Origin: Dipylidium caninum
Taxonomy: Eukaryota > Platyhelminthes > Cestoda > Cyclophyllidea > Dipylidiidae
Direction: 5' to 3'
Assembly (NCBI GenBank): GCA_017562135.1
Contig: QEYB01000654.1
Span: 1,178,001 to 1,242,000 of the forward strand
DNA: 64,000 bases
A program made the translations under genes and the position numbers. Positions 12,301 through 24,391 of this stretch are shown here, piece after piece. The notes under the pieces are model-generated. The model saw only the letters and a list, made by a program, of their open reading frames with translations. It ran no database searches and was not told the origin of the DNA. Positions within the stretch are counted from its first letter, which is position 1, and every line of letters begins with the position of its first letter.

Positions 12301-14273
12301 TCTTTGTGGTGATCAGCGCACTGAGCGCAGTTCCCCGATCTGGCATCGCAAACCACCAGCCAAAGTCAGCGAAATTCACCCCCGATGGACTTTGATAAGC
12401 ACTCCCACACAAACACAAACACTCGACGCGTAAAACAACACAAACAAAAACGAGGAATCAACGTCTTAGCACCACAAGGAGTCTCCTCACGCGTGGGGCT
12501 CCGGTGAAAGTGGAAAAACAAAGGGTTGATAATTAAGAGAGCACAAACTTACGGACAACTCGAAGGGTTCCCGCCACCAAGGACTGTCCGTAGGCGTTGC
12601 TGGCCTTCACGGAGAGACGAAAGTTCTGCCCCATCGTCAGGTCCCTCACCTCCACCGTCACACCCTTGGTCGAGTCGGCTTGGGGGTCGAGTTGCCAAAA
12701 GTTGATGTCCAGCTGGTTGACGGGCTGATTCTGGAGTTGAAGTGAAGAGCTGAGCAACGCCTTCAGCTGCTCCGCGGTAGCAGCCTCAAACCCATTGATT
12801 CCCACACGAAAATCGACAGCTTCGCCCTTCCTCGCATTCAATTGACACACGAATGTCTTTGAAGTGCCCTCCAGCGCGTAAAAGAGGTCCTCGACACAAT
12901 TAACGTTCTTGAAGGTGGGCGGACCCACCACGGAGACAGTGAAGGTGAACTTCAGTCGTAGTGCGGCGCCCTCCATCACTCGAAGCTCATAGAAGCCCGC
13001 GAAACTGCGCTCCACCTTGTTGGGCAGGCGAAACGACGTGGTCGTCGCCTCTGGATCGGTGAGTTTGACCCCGTCCTTATACCAGCCGGTATGGAAGTTG
13101 GGTCTGGCAGACTGAGGCACCCGATAGAAGGCAAGGAGGTTGAAATCCGACAGAACCGTGCCTTTCCACAAACTGGTACACACTTGATAGAGGAGAAATC
13201 GCCTCAAAACCTCCCATGTAGTTTGGTGTAATGTTAGAATTAAGCGTAAAGCCCTTGGTGATTTGGGGCGTTGCCTGGAGTTGATAGTCACCAGCAAACA
13301 CACGGATTGGGGATGAGGTGGAGCCACGTTTTAGACAGACAAAGGCAATGTTTGGGTTGTTGGCCAGAAGAGTATACGAAAGGAGAAAGAGATTTCCATC
13401 CATTGTTGTCACGCCGTCACCGACGCCAAGAATTTTACTATCCTTCGCGCAGCCCACGGGAGTTGTCGCCCTCACCAACACGACAATAGGCCCACTCGAA
13501 GGGAGAGAGATACTGTTGCCAAACAGCGGCCATCCAGGAAGGCCAATCACGGATTCTTGCAGAGTAATCACCGCAGGAGAACTTAAGAGGAAAGTCGAGA
13601 GGTGAAACCTCAGAGGGATGCGTCTTATCGACATCGTTGGAGGGAGCGACGCCCAGTTGATTGGCGTAGAAGGTTGCATCGCGTAGGTCAATGACGTTCG
13701 ACTGAATGGTCGCCTCGGAATCTTGAACTTCACAATAAATTAACTCATTGTAAGGGAATCGATGGTTTGTAAGTGGAGTGAAGGAAAGTGTGAAATTAGC
13801 TCCTCTATGGGGATCATAATCGTAGTTGAACTGGATACGATTGCATGTGACTATGCCGGAGCTTGGCTTGGCAGAGAGTCGATGACAAGCGAAATTTTCG
13901 CCTGAACCACAACAGAGTTTTAGTTGGGTAAGTTGAGCCGAACGACGCGATACCTCGCAAGCGAAACGGACGACATGAATAACGAGACTGGTGGAACCAA
14001 GGAAATAGATACTACGAGTGATTTTAGAGGTGGCGTCAATTGAGACTTCTGGGCGATTGTCCGTAAGGTAGACGTTTTCTTCAGTATTAGCGCCATCTAC
14101 TGGCACGAACTCCAAAAGATCACTTTCCTCTTGGGCTACAATTAAGGTTTACATCTTCAACCGTAATTATAATAATTTTGTGATAGCAGTACAACATCTG
14201 TACAAAGCTTACCGCGTGTAAGAACTACAAGTACAAAGAAGAGAGAGAAAAATGGAAATCCAGAGAAACCCAT
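3230..14273 (-). CDS. L1CAM/neuroglian-like cell adhesion receptor
   Basis: Single-pass adhesion receptor of the L1CAM/neuroglian type, expected at the cell surface and linked inside to spectrin-actin through ankyrin. Exons: 14213-14273 (ATG; hydrophobic signal peptide), 13476-14135 and 12553-13182 (Ig/FN3-like ectodomain), 11392-11618, 9499-9880, 9236-9431 (transmembrane helix), 7616-7713, 4346-4375 (30 bp, tentative) and 3230-3318 (stop). All junctions are GT-AG and phases agree, giving about 790 residues. The tail is diagnostic: the helix is followed by TRNRGETY, an acidic stretch (GSDEDGELDAYNMDP), then NEEASFIGQY, matching the FIGQY ankyrin-binding motif of L1-family tails. The ectodomain is much shorter and more diverged than the usual six Ig plus five FN3 domains. 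Exon 4 carries a dibasic RRKR site. Between 13182 and 13476 the reading may be an intron or a frameshifted coding stretch. Identity is firm from the tail; ectodomain domain calls are weak. Confidence 0.72.
4346..4375 (-). CDS. Candidate 30-bp symmetric microexon of the L1CAM-like receptor
   Basis: On the minus strand a CTCAG acceptor and a GTAAGTTG donor bracket exactly 30 bases that keep the frame between the exons at 7616-7713 and 3230-3318. They would insert about ten residues rich in Pro and Arg just before the FIGQY exon. Because skipping it is also phase-compatible, it looks like a cassette microexon. No transcript evidence is available, so it stays tentative. Confidence 0.4.
5797..6470. 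repeat. Left arm of a ~650-bp inverted repeat
   Basis: This segment is near-identical to the reverse complement of about 10305-10955. The two share the stretch around 'gagactgtgccagccgtcgc', the AC/TG tracts, and the block encoding DVWIRLE(S/P)GWAPLDVDLV when read outward. The arms differ by small indels and substitutions, so they are old enough to have diverged slightly. This arm lies in the intron between the exons at 7616-7713 and 4346-4375 of the receptor gene. Confidence 0.85.
9236..9431 (-). CDS. Transmembrane and juxtamembrane exon of the L1CAM-like receptor
   Basis: This exon encodes roughly 24 consecutive hydrophobic residues rich in Ile and Val (WVAAVIIAIIFILIVIIVSV), then the stop-transfer sequence CTRNRGETYKLSKKEYKLG. 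An RxRGxxY-type juxtamembrane motif is where L1-family tails contact FERM-domain proteins. The exon ends two bases into a codon; the CC it leaves joins the first base of the 7616-7713 exon and the frame continues into the acidic FIGQY-bearing tail. A pyrimidine-rich acceptor and a GTAAG donor flank it on the minus strand. Confidence 0.75.
10305..10955. repeat. Right arm of the ~650-bp inverted repeat
   Basis: Inverted copy of 5797-6470, separated from it by about 3.8 kb. It lies in the intron between the exons at 11392-11618 and 9499-9880 of the minus-strand receptor gene. The two arms therefore flank exactly three exons (9499-9880, 9236-9431, 7616-7713). It contains a TG tract and a GCTCC-rich stretch shared with the other arm. 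No transposase, terminal repeats or target-site duplications were recognised. Confidence 0.85.
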
Positions 14274-15403
14274 CGCAGCGGGTACACCACAACTCGCCGG
14301 CTAGCCTGCTGATATCAAATGTGAGGTCGTGACCCGAAAATAATCCAATGATTCAGTATAACAAAACATGATTGCATATAATGACACGCTATAATTTGAT
14401 TGCGTATAGATTGCCTACAAACCCATTTTTTTTAAAAATTTATTGTTGTTTTTGTTCCAAATTTTTGTGTTAAATTAATTTGGACGTTATGATGAGATTC
14501 CTGTCACATTTGGTACAAGCAAAACGCAGGTCTGTGAGTTACTGTATCGGTAATATTTTTGTGTTGGGTACCATTTATACAACGGCCTAAATCTTGCCAC
14601 CGACATCAATTCCATTAAATTAATAACACAGCTTTATAAAAGGCAAGTAGATTAATGCTGCTCTTATTTAAATCTGTACACTTTTTCGTAAACATGACTT
14701 ATTACTCACATCTTTTAAGCTACCTCCTTTATGACCCCTTCTATGTATCTTTTGCCAACACTTACAATTTCTTATAGGCGGTTTCAGCCGCCAAATTAGT
14801 CACTCACCTTGTGAGATATACTAATTTCCCTTCCTTGTGTCAATTTTTACCGTTACCAACTCTAGTTGTTTTCTTGCATTTGAATACGAATCCGCGATAA
14901 GCCTCAATAGCGACTTAGCTGAACAATCGCATCACACACTCAAGTGATATGCTGGGAATGCAAATAAATTCGCCCCTCGACGCCCCCCGTTTTCAAAAGC
15001 GACCCACTCCCCGTGGAAATCTACTGTTGCATCTGCCAGGAACGATTTCTAATTAACTCCTCTTCACTGCAATCCAACCTGAGATCAGTAATGTCAACTC
15101 AGATAGTCAGATCAACTTACAAGAGCCAAAGTCAACCTTCCAGTGCCGTTTTACAGTCGACAACAGTTGGAAAATTTTACTCCGTCTAGCTTTGACGTCC
15201 ATACATACACATAATGCAGGTGGGAGTAAGCTTAAGAAGGTGGTGAAAGTGAGTATTGCACTGTATAGGATGTCTGTCAGTCAGGGCCAGAGAGCGAGAA
15301 GGCGGAGGACGTATAAAACCAAGAGAGCAGTCCATGTAAAATAAAAGAAGGATGAAGGGAGGTGGGTGGGAACAAATAGAAAGAAAAGGAATAGTGATTG
15401 GCC

Positions 15404-18400
15404 TCAATATTGTTGCTTTACAACCTCCGGCAGGGGACGAGATATGCGGCGCTGTTCTCCCTGACTGGTGGCGGTGGCGGTGGCGGTGGGAGGCGATTGA
15501 GGAGGCGAACGCGCTGGCTCCGTTTCCACAGAGCGTTCCATCAAGGGCGTCATGTTTTGACTTTTCTTCAACTTCGCCTTTGTCGCCGGGGCGCGTGCAT
15601 CCAGCTTGCGTGGTCTCGCCTGAAGGGGATTGCAAACGCCGTCAACTGACTCGTCCATCAGGCAGACGAGACGAACCACGGAGGAGAGACAGGACGCAAA
15701 AGAGGAGAATTCACTTACAGACAGTTTTTCCGAGGTCGATGACGGAATCGCCTCCGAGCCGTTTACAACCACGTCTTTGGCCTCGCATTCCTCGGGCATT
15801 TCCGGCGGCGTCACAGAACTGGACAAATCTGCTAAAGTAATAAAGAAATTTTTACCACAAATAGGGCAGCCCCGCTCCCCAGGGGGGCGCGGGCGGGGGC
15901 AGAGGCGGTGTTAGTCCGGGCGAAAGGCCGAATTCGCGCCCACCAAGTGCCGCCGCGGTGTCACAGCGTTCCACTCACTTTCACTGTCCACGTAGCGAAA
16001 GTCTTGCATTTCGAGGAGAATGCGGGACACGTTGCAACTACGCAGTGGCGGCGGGCTCTGCGAGGGGGCAGGGTTTCCGCAGGCTCAGCGTAAATCTCCT
16101 CCTTCTTGGGCCGATCTAAGTGGACGTGGGGAGAAACTGACACCCTCAAATGGAGCCACGGGGCGGCAACAGGCGAGTCGACTACGCCTCCGCCGTTAGG
16201 AGTGCGATGTGGGTGGAAGAAATCCAACCTCACTGTAACAAACGCTCCATTTAAGCTACTACTAAGACCTCCTCACTCATTTCACGTGGCGTCTAAGTGG
16301 CAAACTTTCAGATAAAAGGGTGGAGATGAGAAAGCGGATGCTTACATTTCGTTAGTGGCTGTCAGAACTGCAAGGGTTCAATGGTTTATCTAACTCCTCT
16401 AAAAAAGTAAATAAACCAGAGAAGACTCAGAGGTAAACCAGAATGCACGGAAAGAACCGCAGGTAAAATTGGTTAGCTGACGGGTTTGCCCAGACGAGAG
16501 GAGCGGGTAGGCGGCAGACGATTCTCCTCGATGGCGGTGGAAGTTTCGTGATGTGGGAGCAGACAAAAAGGCGATCGGACTCCATAATGACGTGGCTCAG
16601 TGAAAAAATGCTGGGGAAAGTGCGGTATTTGCGCATTATTCTCACCCGGAATCTCCACATACGCATCACTGCCAACCTCGGTGAGTGCCTCCACGACAAC
16701 GTGCGAGTCATTGGACGAGTGGGAGGCGCCCTCCTGCGCCGCCTCCCCGTCGCCGGGGTACCAGTAGACGCCCTCGTAGTCCGCCTCGGAGGGCTGCGTG
16801 AACCCACACAGGCGAGGCAAAAAGGGAGATCAGCAATCATGACTAATTGGAGAAGGAAAGAGAAAAAAAAGAAGGAACGATAGGGGAAAAATTTGCTACC
16901 TCGGCCAGAGGCCTCCGAGTCTCCGACAAGAAGGTCGGCAGCGCGTTGCGAGCTCTGAGGCTGGCGATAGACTCGCGCACGGTGATGTTGCGGTAGTGGC
17001 CACTCTTCGCACTCCCGTAGGTGCTGCTGCTGTAATCACCGCTGACGCGAGGAACTGTCGGCACCTCCACCATGGCAACGTGATTTGAGCCGGTGGTTGA
17101 GGGAATTCGCTGATTGTCCGATGGATTATCAGCTGTGAAAGCAAAGCTGAGGCGTTAGTTTGCACTGCGACGTACTCGCCTTTACTGCAGTCTAACTACT
17201 AATAACTGAAATAAGTAGCGCATCAGGCTTATGCATCAGGAAGAGGGCAGATAAAAAAACAGGGTCAGGATGGAAGGATTTGCCAGTGGAAAGGGGGTTT
17301 TGTAGGAAGTAAGAGATCGTCCGCATCACCACTAGACGATTGGAACAAAATCTGTGACCGACTCGGTGTTGGGCCAGCACCGACAGAGGCCGGGACGGAC
17401 ATCTCACCGGCGGGCCGCTAAACAGACGCCTGCACCGGCCAGTAAGTCGGCCCCGAAGAGAGCCCCTCCCACGCACGCAGCTCCACTGGCAACGAGTAAA
17501 TTAGACAATGAAGTTCACACAGTCAGGTTAGCAAGTTGCTTCTCGGGGATGAAAAAGAAAGAAAAAAAACTGGGACACGCTGTGCGACTTCCACTTCGCC
17601 TGTCTCATGGAGCCAAGGCGACAAGGACAATTGGCTGACGGAGGGAAAGCATGAGGCATTCACCGTAAAGGGGCGATAGTGGAGCCACGATTTGAAAAAA
17701 GTTCCACACATTCGCCTGCAAGTCTACTGAAAAGGTATTTCAGTAGACTTACATGCGGTTCGTTGCTGCTGGTGCGACTGTTGTTGTTGACTTTGAGCAT
17801 AGTGTCGTCGTCTTAGCCCAGAGTAAAACCTCTCCAACAAGTGGAGACCACTGAGGGCGACGTCACTTTGGGGCCGGCGAGGGAGGTGGCCCCTCGAGGC
17901 ACCGACGGAGGCGGCAGCGCCCCCGGCGCCGCCGACAGCAGGCTGCTCCGCGGTGAGCAGATGCTCCACCTCGGACAGACGATAGGCCCGCGAGGGCACG
18001 GGAGGACCTGAAGGTGAGCACAACAACACGGTTAGATGACTCAGTCCGACTTGGGCGCGGAGGAGGAGAGATAAGGGAAAAAGGCCTCGCCACCGGCAAC
18101 AGTCCCCTGGTTCCCCTGGCTCTTCACCGTCCGCCGATACGCACTCAGCGCGCCGTTGCTGCCTCGACAACCCGGCACGGCGTACACGTCGCTCGAGCGC
18201 ATCCGAACAGTCTTGGCCGTCCGCGGACTCTGCACTTGTGCGTACACCGCCTGGGGGCGCGAAAGAAATGCCTCACCAGTTGCGAGTCGTAGGCAGAGGC
18301 AAGCAAAAAAATGTGATAAGCGAACAAATCGCCACACACGAGACTGACCGGTGAGTGGGTGGCCACAATGGCGGCGGCCTCCTGGTAAAAGGGACTCGAT

Positions 18401-21400
18401 CGACTCGGGTCGTGGAGGATGGAGGAGTAGTAGGGGAGGGCGAGCGAGCCGCCCGAGCCCTCGCTGTCGACGCCGGCGTTCCAGAAGTCCCCTTTCCTCG
18501 GCGTCACCGCCACAGCCGAGTTGGCCGAAACGGCCACCGCGTTTGAGGTCGCCGGGCCTGAGGGAGAGAAGAGGGGAAAAACGGGGAAAAAGGAGCCGCC
18601 TTCCACTGACTCAGCAATTAGTTCGGGGCGGGAGGGAGGAGAAGGAGGAGGCGGAGCGAGAAACCGCGAGCACCGGTTAAAAGGGGGGCGAGGCGGGGCG
18701 GGGGCGAGAAGCGAGAACAAACCTTCGGGCCGGTTCCGTGGAGTGGCTGAAACACCGGGCAGACCAACGCTGGCGTAGAGGGGATCCGACTCCGAGGGCT
18801 CGCAGAAGGAGTAAGGACGATTTCCATCAACGGCGTCGGCACCTCTGCCCTCCATCGGCTGCAAAGCAGAATGTTCCGGGGGAGGGGGGGGGTCAAAACA
18901 GCAGAGGACGAAGCGGCGTCAAATGCCACCTACCACCTCCCCCCTCTCCTTCTCTTCTTCACCACCGCCCCCTTCCCCCCCCACCTACCCGTGACCCCAG
19001 ACGCAGCGGGAATTGGGGGCGGGGCAATGGAAGGTTTTGAGTTTCTCACCACAGCCGAAGCTACCGGTCGACGACACAGACTCGGGCTGAAGGACTACGC
19101 CAGGAGCAGAGGCATTAAATTAAGCATTTGTGGTCGATGTCAACGCAACGAGTCCCGTCAAGAAGTGGAAGATCGACGAGGAGTCCGGTGTGGACAATGG
19201 AACAGATATAACTGCCAGAAAACAATTCAAGCCGAAAGGCAGAGAGGAGAAGAGAGAGAGAGAGAGAAAGGAATAAAGAGGAGTCGAGGAGGAGGAGGAA
19301 GACATGCATTCGTCCCACGTCAGGAGCCAATTTCAAGGGCAGGAGTAATTTTTGCCGAGGGAGGATAAACACTTCGGCCCTCGCGCTAATCCTCCACTTC
19401 CTCCGCCGCCTCGACTGACATTTTGGCGGGGTGAGTCAGGCCCATTCGGGAGGGGGGGGGGGCGGGAAACACCTCTTGACAGCCACAAATCTCGAGGCTT
19501 TTGGGTGTCGGTTTTGTTCAAGTCGGCCAAAAGACTCAGTTCCGCCTCCACGGAAAGAAGAACTTCTGCGCCTCTGAGGCGGAAGAGACCTCAGCGAGCG
19601 GATTCGCGAGCATGGAGGACATTTGCAAAGGTCATTCAGACCGCTCGTGAACACTCGTGCATCCTGTAAACACGTAAATTAATGTCAACTGATGGGGGAG
19701 CCACAGAACTGCAGCACCGAGTCGGAGCAACTACGGAGAATCGAGGCACAACGAAATGCTGTCGTCTCCGAACGGAGTTGAATGTCGCATGAGTCAAGAT
19801 TGTTTGCCTCCTCTAGGCGAATAATGCGAGCTCAACGCCGCAATCACAAGGAGGGGAAATAAGAGAGTGCGACCTCCACGACTGCCTAGACGAGTTGGAG
19901 TTTTCATATCCTCGTGGACAGGGAAAGAAAAGACAAGTGACAGGCGATTCCCCCCCCCCCCCCCGCCAACTCCCGCTGCCGACGGCATGGACCAATGCTT
20001 TCCCACCAAGACACGGGCCGAGAAGCATAAATTGACTCGAATGTGAGGTCGGCGAACCTTTCAGGCACCTGTGCGACAATCCTGCCGACCTTCTCCTCCT
20101 CCCCCCGAAATACGTAGGAAAATAAAACATTTTGTGGGAAAATTCTGGGGAGTAAGGGGTACGGGGAGAAGACGGAGGAGGATGAAGATATTGCCAGGGC
20201 GAGTCACTGTTCATGTGGCAATTTTCCCACTTAGAAAGAATATCTTTCCGGGCTAAAGGCGATGAGTGGAACGGGCCGGAATCTCGGCTACACACAAGTC
20301 GACTGGTAGCCAAAGTTATCCACTGCAGAGCGTCGACTCGACACGAGGGAGGCCACAAACAGCGAAGACGAGGATGTGAGAAAAACGGTCTTAACAACTA
20401 CGTCTCCTCCATGCACTGTAGCCGAGCTAAACAGCCCACAGGCAGCCAAGACGCCACAAATCACATTTTGTCCAACAGAAACCCGAGATCACAGCAGAGC
20501 ACAGTGCCCGAAAGAACCGGAACCATGGACAAAGCGTATGGAACTTTGACCGCAGATGCGAGGAGAACTGGCTTGGGAAAACTTAAGCAACAAACGGAAT
20601 CGTAGTTAACACGAAGTAATGAGTGAATAAGCACCGATGTGTGAATCAACCGGCTGATAAGAGAGTGTTGCTTTATAAAAAGCTAAAACCTACCTATTTC
20701 GAAAACTGGATTACGTAAACCTCTTCAAAGCTGAGAGAGACGTCTCAAACACCCACTGATTACGCAGAGAAACGTTTTTTTTAAACACAAGATGCTGAGA
20801 CATGCCACAGAGTGATAAGATTAAAAGAAGAAAAGGCGGTATTTGAAGTCCAAATACATTCGAAAACAAAAGGTGAATCACTGCACTCATCTATCAAAGG
20901 CGCAGAGACGAGGACATGTAAAGATCCGGAATGCAGGCAAAACTCGAGTCTGAGATGACAAGGACTAGAGAGACACAAGATTCTAGAGTTTGAATGCTTC
21001 AAATGGAAGCCATTGTCTTAGCTGGGAGGGTCCCCCAAGAAGACATATTAACATCTGCCTCCAGTCATTAAAAATTTATAAACCCAGAAGAAGTTAGTCT
21101 AAGAGTCTAAAGTAATGGGAAGGATGGAAGTAAACATATTTATTAAATAAAAACCAATACTGCTGAAACGGGTTACCCCCATAATTTCATAGAACATAAC
21201 AAGAACGGAAGAACACTCTTTGCTAAGAACAAGAAAAAGGAAATCAAAATAAAATCAGAATGGACTTACAGTGGGAGCTGTTGACGTTGCCACAGGAACT
21301 GGAGGTAACTCGCAATTCCTTTTGCCTCTTCAAGAAAGAAATATGTCAGAGTGAACAAAAATGTTCGACATCATTGCGTAATTATCGAGTGACCAGAGAA

Positions 21401-21715
21401 ATTCAATCAAATGGTCACAACAACTAATTATCAAAATTTGAGGACAATTACTGCATGCAAGCGAAGGCAGAAAGAGAGCATACCCTAAAATAAAGCAGCT
21501 TCCGGCATTATTTAGGCTTAAATTTACAGAATTTGTTGCGCTTTGAGATTTACGAACGGTAATTGCATCTTTATTAGGCTAAAAAGTAAGATGAAACGTA
21601 GTTACTTAATAATACGAGGGAAAGGCAGACAAGGAAAGAGGTTTGACATACGTGGTCGTTAACCGTGGAGTCCTTTTGACGCTTGAAACAGCAAAGGAGA
21701 AAGGGGAATTTATTA
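15404..21715 (-). CDS. Cytoplasmic tail of an unidentified transmembrane receptor (partial)
   Basis: Partial gene; the 5' part and ectodomain were not found. Phase-consistent GT-AG exons: 21652-21715 (CCFKRQKDSTVNDH, probably just inside the membrane), 21528-21578, 21270-21327, then 18723-18858, 18349-18557, 18094-18250 (donor uncertain), 17753-18007, 16900-17132, 16646-16793, 15979-16083 (acceptor weak), 15719-15831 and 15404-15619 with the stop. The link between 21270 and 18858 does not preserve phase, so at least one exon is missing. The predicted tail exceeds 500 residues and carries many tyrosines in short acidic or hydrophobic contexts (PLYASVGLP, AVYAQVQSP, SDVYAVPG, YEGVYWYPG), a poly-Gln stretch, and proline-rich ends. 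It resembles tails of Ig-superfamily guidance or nephrin-like receptors, but no signature fixes the family. Confidence 0.5.
17720..17752 (-). promoter_or_regulatory. Perfect 13-bp hairpin covering a 5' splice site
   Basis: Immediately after the exon at 17753-18007 (minus strand) the donor GTAAGT continues into AAGTCTACTGAAA, a 5-nt loop and its exact complement. In RNA the stem would bury most of the donor that U1 snRNA must read. The 3' arm also contains TTTTCAG, so an alternative 26-nt intron is formally possible. Confidence 0.55.
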
Positions 21716-22728
21716 CTATAAGAAATCAATACATATTTCTCTAATTGTTTACTTGTCACTTTTCCAAAACGTGCATATAAAAAGAAAGGTAAACACTACT
21801 GGCGGAGGTAGTCGTTTATAGGCTCGAGATCCTGAGCACTTAATTGTTACCATAATAGACAAATGGGTCGAAAGTCATCCACTAATCACGTCATCGGCAG
21901 TTAATACATTGCGAGCGTATTACGTGCCAACGGACACCAACGCTGTGCACGAGTTCACAGTGTGACGAATAAAGTTTCAAGGTCAATGTCACACGCCTTT
22001 CTCATTTATTTATAAGTTTTTTCTGGATGAACTAAAAATTCCTGGCTTAAGTTAAAACAAGTTAGTTTTTTAAAGCTTAATGCTCTTTTGCTTGTATTAT
22101 TTTAAATGGTGAGGAGCTCGATATGGTTTTGCAGCCTCACGAAATGAAAGAACAATCTCGTCTTTAATGATAACATCTGCATATTTTGTCGGCTTACACT
22201 AATGAACAATTCACACTTCCCAATGCGTTCACACAGCCACGTGCGATCCCGTTTACAAATGCGCATTTGTTCTACGCGATAACATCCATGGCACATACTT
22301 TTCTCAACGCTTTTTCTGTCGGCATTTACGAATAGCAATTATAAATTTTTTTATGTTTCGCAAATCAATGACTAAGGTTTTACATGTTTTCATCAGAGCG
22401 CGGCCTCTGTTGTTCAATCATATTTTGTAAGATTTCCCAACTTCGGTAATGCTCAATAATTTTCTCCTACCTCGTTTTGCACCGCAATGGATGTCTCATT
22501 TTGATCCCATGAGAATGAGTATTTCACTTGTTTTTCCTTCAATGTATTATTTACGCGAGCATATGTGCGGCACTTTTCCATTTAACTGCTTGAACTGTTT
22601 AAGTAGCGCACACATCACCCACCAGATTGCCATTTTCCACTGATTGACGTGATTTGCAAAATCGCATCCTCGTGTCCTCACTGTTGCGCATGCGACTCTG
22701 GTATCAGCTTTTATTAGCCCATTTTTTT

Positions 22729-23190
22729 TCAGTCCAGGTCATCGTTGAGGTAACCACCGCAGACCCGCCCGCCCGACTCCAAAGTTATTCGCCTTCCACC
22801 TTGGGAGGCAAATGCCAACTGCCTGTGATGTAACGGAAATATTTCCTTTTTAAACTCACACAGGATGTGTTGGCTCCTCACACTGACACACACACACACA
22901 CACACACGCACGCACATACAAGTTTCTCTTTCCTTGACATGCTCGTCGGCGTCACGCCAACGGGTCGCGGAGCCACAGGAGCCAAAAAATGCCCCCACGA
23001 ATCGTCCCGGCCAGGAGATGCGCGATTTACTGCGTCCGCGACCTGCCCTCAGCCCCAACTGGTTGACCTGCACGACGGCGACCTGGTGGAAGAGGACGCT
23101 ACCCCGCAGAATGGCCTCAGCCTCGTCGGCTTTGGCGTCACCCTCCGGCCCTGGCGCCTTGAAGAGCTGCTCGGTAATGGGCATATTTTC
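22729..23190 (-). CDS. Candidate coding exons, unknown protein
   Basis: Two stretches on the minus strand look coding. The first, starting near 23190 with MPITEQLFKAPGPEGDAKA and continuing through AEAILRGSVLFHQVAVVQV, is acidic then hydrophobic. The second, at about 22729-22820, follows a good acceptor (TTACATCACAG) and ends QGGRRITLESGG...YLNDDLD then stop. A TG microsatellite separates them, so they would need an intron. No family was recognised. A NRF-1-like TGCGCATGCG motif lies just beyond the stop at about 22685. Confidence 0.25.
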   Translation of the reverse strand, partial: ENMPITEQLFKAPGPEGDAKADEAEAILRGSVLFHQVAVVQVNQLGLRAGRGRSKSRISWPGRFVGAFFGSCGSATRWRDADEHVKERETCMCVRVCVCVCVSVRSQHILCEFKKEIFPLHHRQLAFASQGGRRITLESGGRVCGGYLNDDLD

Positions 23191-23367
23191 TCCGTTTTTC
23201 CTTGCCTTTTCACCGCACAGACGTGGACGTGTGCCGGCTGTATGTTGGAAATCCGATTAGCGTCAGAAAGGAAAACAGTGAGACTGGGAGCGATACGAGA
23301 ACGAGGCGTCGTAAGGACGATTTCGGCAGTGCAGATTTGGCCGGGAGCCCGCGCCGGCAGTCGGGCG

Positions 23368-23420
23368 TCCGCCTCGCCTCGCCTCGCCTCGCCTCGCCTC
23401 GCCTCGCCTCGCCTCGCCTC
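23368..23420. repeat. (CCTCG)n pentanucleotide microsatellite
   Basis: About ten perfect CCTCG units in tandem. It keeps one frame open on each strand and so generates spurious repetitive ORFs (RLASP-type repeats) that should not be called genes. Confidence 0.9.
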
Positions 23421-24391
23421 TCCCCCGCCCCGTCGGCCAACCGCCTCGGTGTCAGTCGCGACTGCGGGGGAATGACACGTCCCTGTCAACGGACTTTTTA
23501 CAAAGTGGGCAAATTCGACGCAAAATCTGTCGCGGGAGGACTTTTCTCGTGAAATCCTCGCTGAAAAAAAGAAGACGACGAAGAATTGGGCGGGCTGGTG
23601 GGCTGGCGGGCGGGCAAACGGGGCAGCGGCGCGCCCTTTCGCCTGTCCGGGGAGGTCCTTCGCTCAACATCCACAGGCCTGCTTTGCGCCGTCCGGGGTC
23701 AATTGGGGCGCGGCCACGCGTTCGGAGTGTTCCCACTTCCCTCGTCTGCCGGGCAGTGAGAGAATTTGGACCTTTTTTCAGACCTCCGAAAGGATTTTCA
23801 GGGCTGAAGTCAATCACGAGACCGCCTCCCCGCCTCCGTCCGCTGCCATGGCCTGCCGCTCGCCACCAACTCCGCTGCCCGACAAGCTGGCGAGGCGGAG
23901 TGCAAAGGGGAAGTTGTTTGTTGTTGTTGTTGTTGATGATGGTGAGTATGATGATGAGGATGATGATGAAATGTCGCTTTGGAGTGTTTGGAGGCAGTCA
24001 AGAGATTGTGGGACCAAAGTGGGAGCATAATGGGGAAATTTGTTGCAGCCTACGTCGGACAGAAAAACGGCCGCAGGTGAGTTAACGTCGACTATTCGCC
24101 TTTTTCAACGCCGCGTTCATCTTCTCGCTCCTGTCAGTGTTCCAGGGTGGCGTCCAGACTGGCACCTACTCCATCGACGCCAATACTACTCTTGTCGGAA
24201 TTGAGTAGGCGGTCTGCGCCTCTGCACGTGAGTACCAGACGCGTGGCCGAATGGAGGCACAGAGATTGGGCATACGCACATTCCGACCTCACAGGGCGGA
24301 AGGAATGCAGGCGGGACGCGTGAGTCGCCACGGCGGGAGGAGAAAAAGTTGGCGCGCCGTCCAGCGAATCAACTCGTCTCCCCGTCCTCGC

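Noticed and set aside
23202..23489. Long repetitive ORFs (RLASP-type repeats) on both strands
   Set aside because: They are translations of the (CCTCG)n microsatellite; the 5-bp unit leaves frames open by chance.
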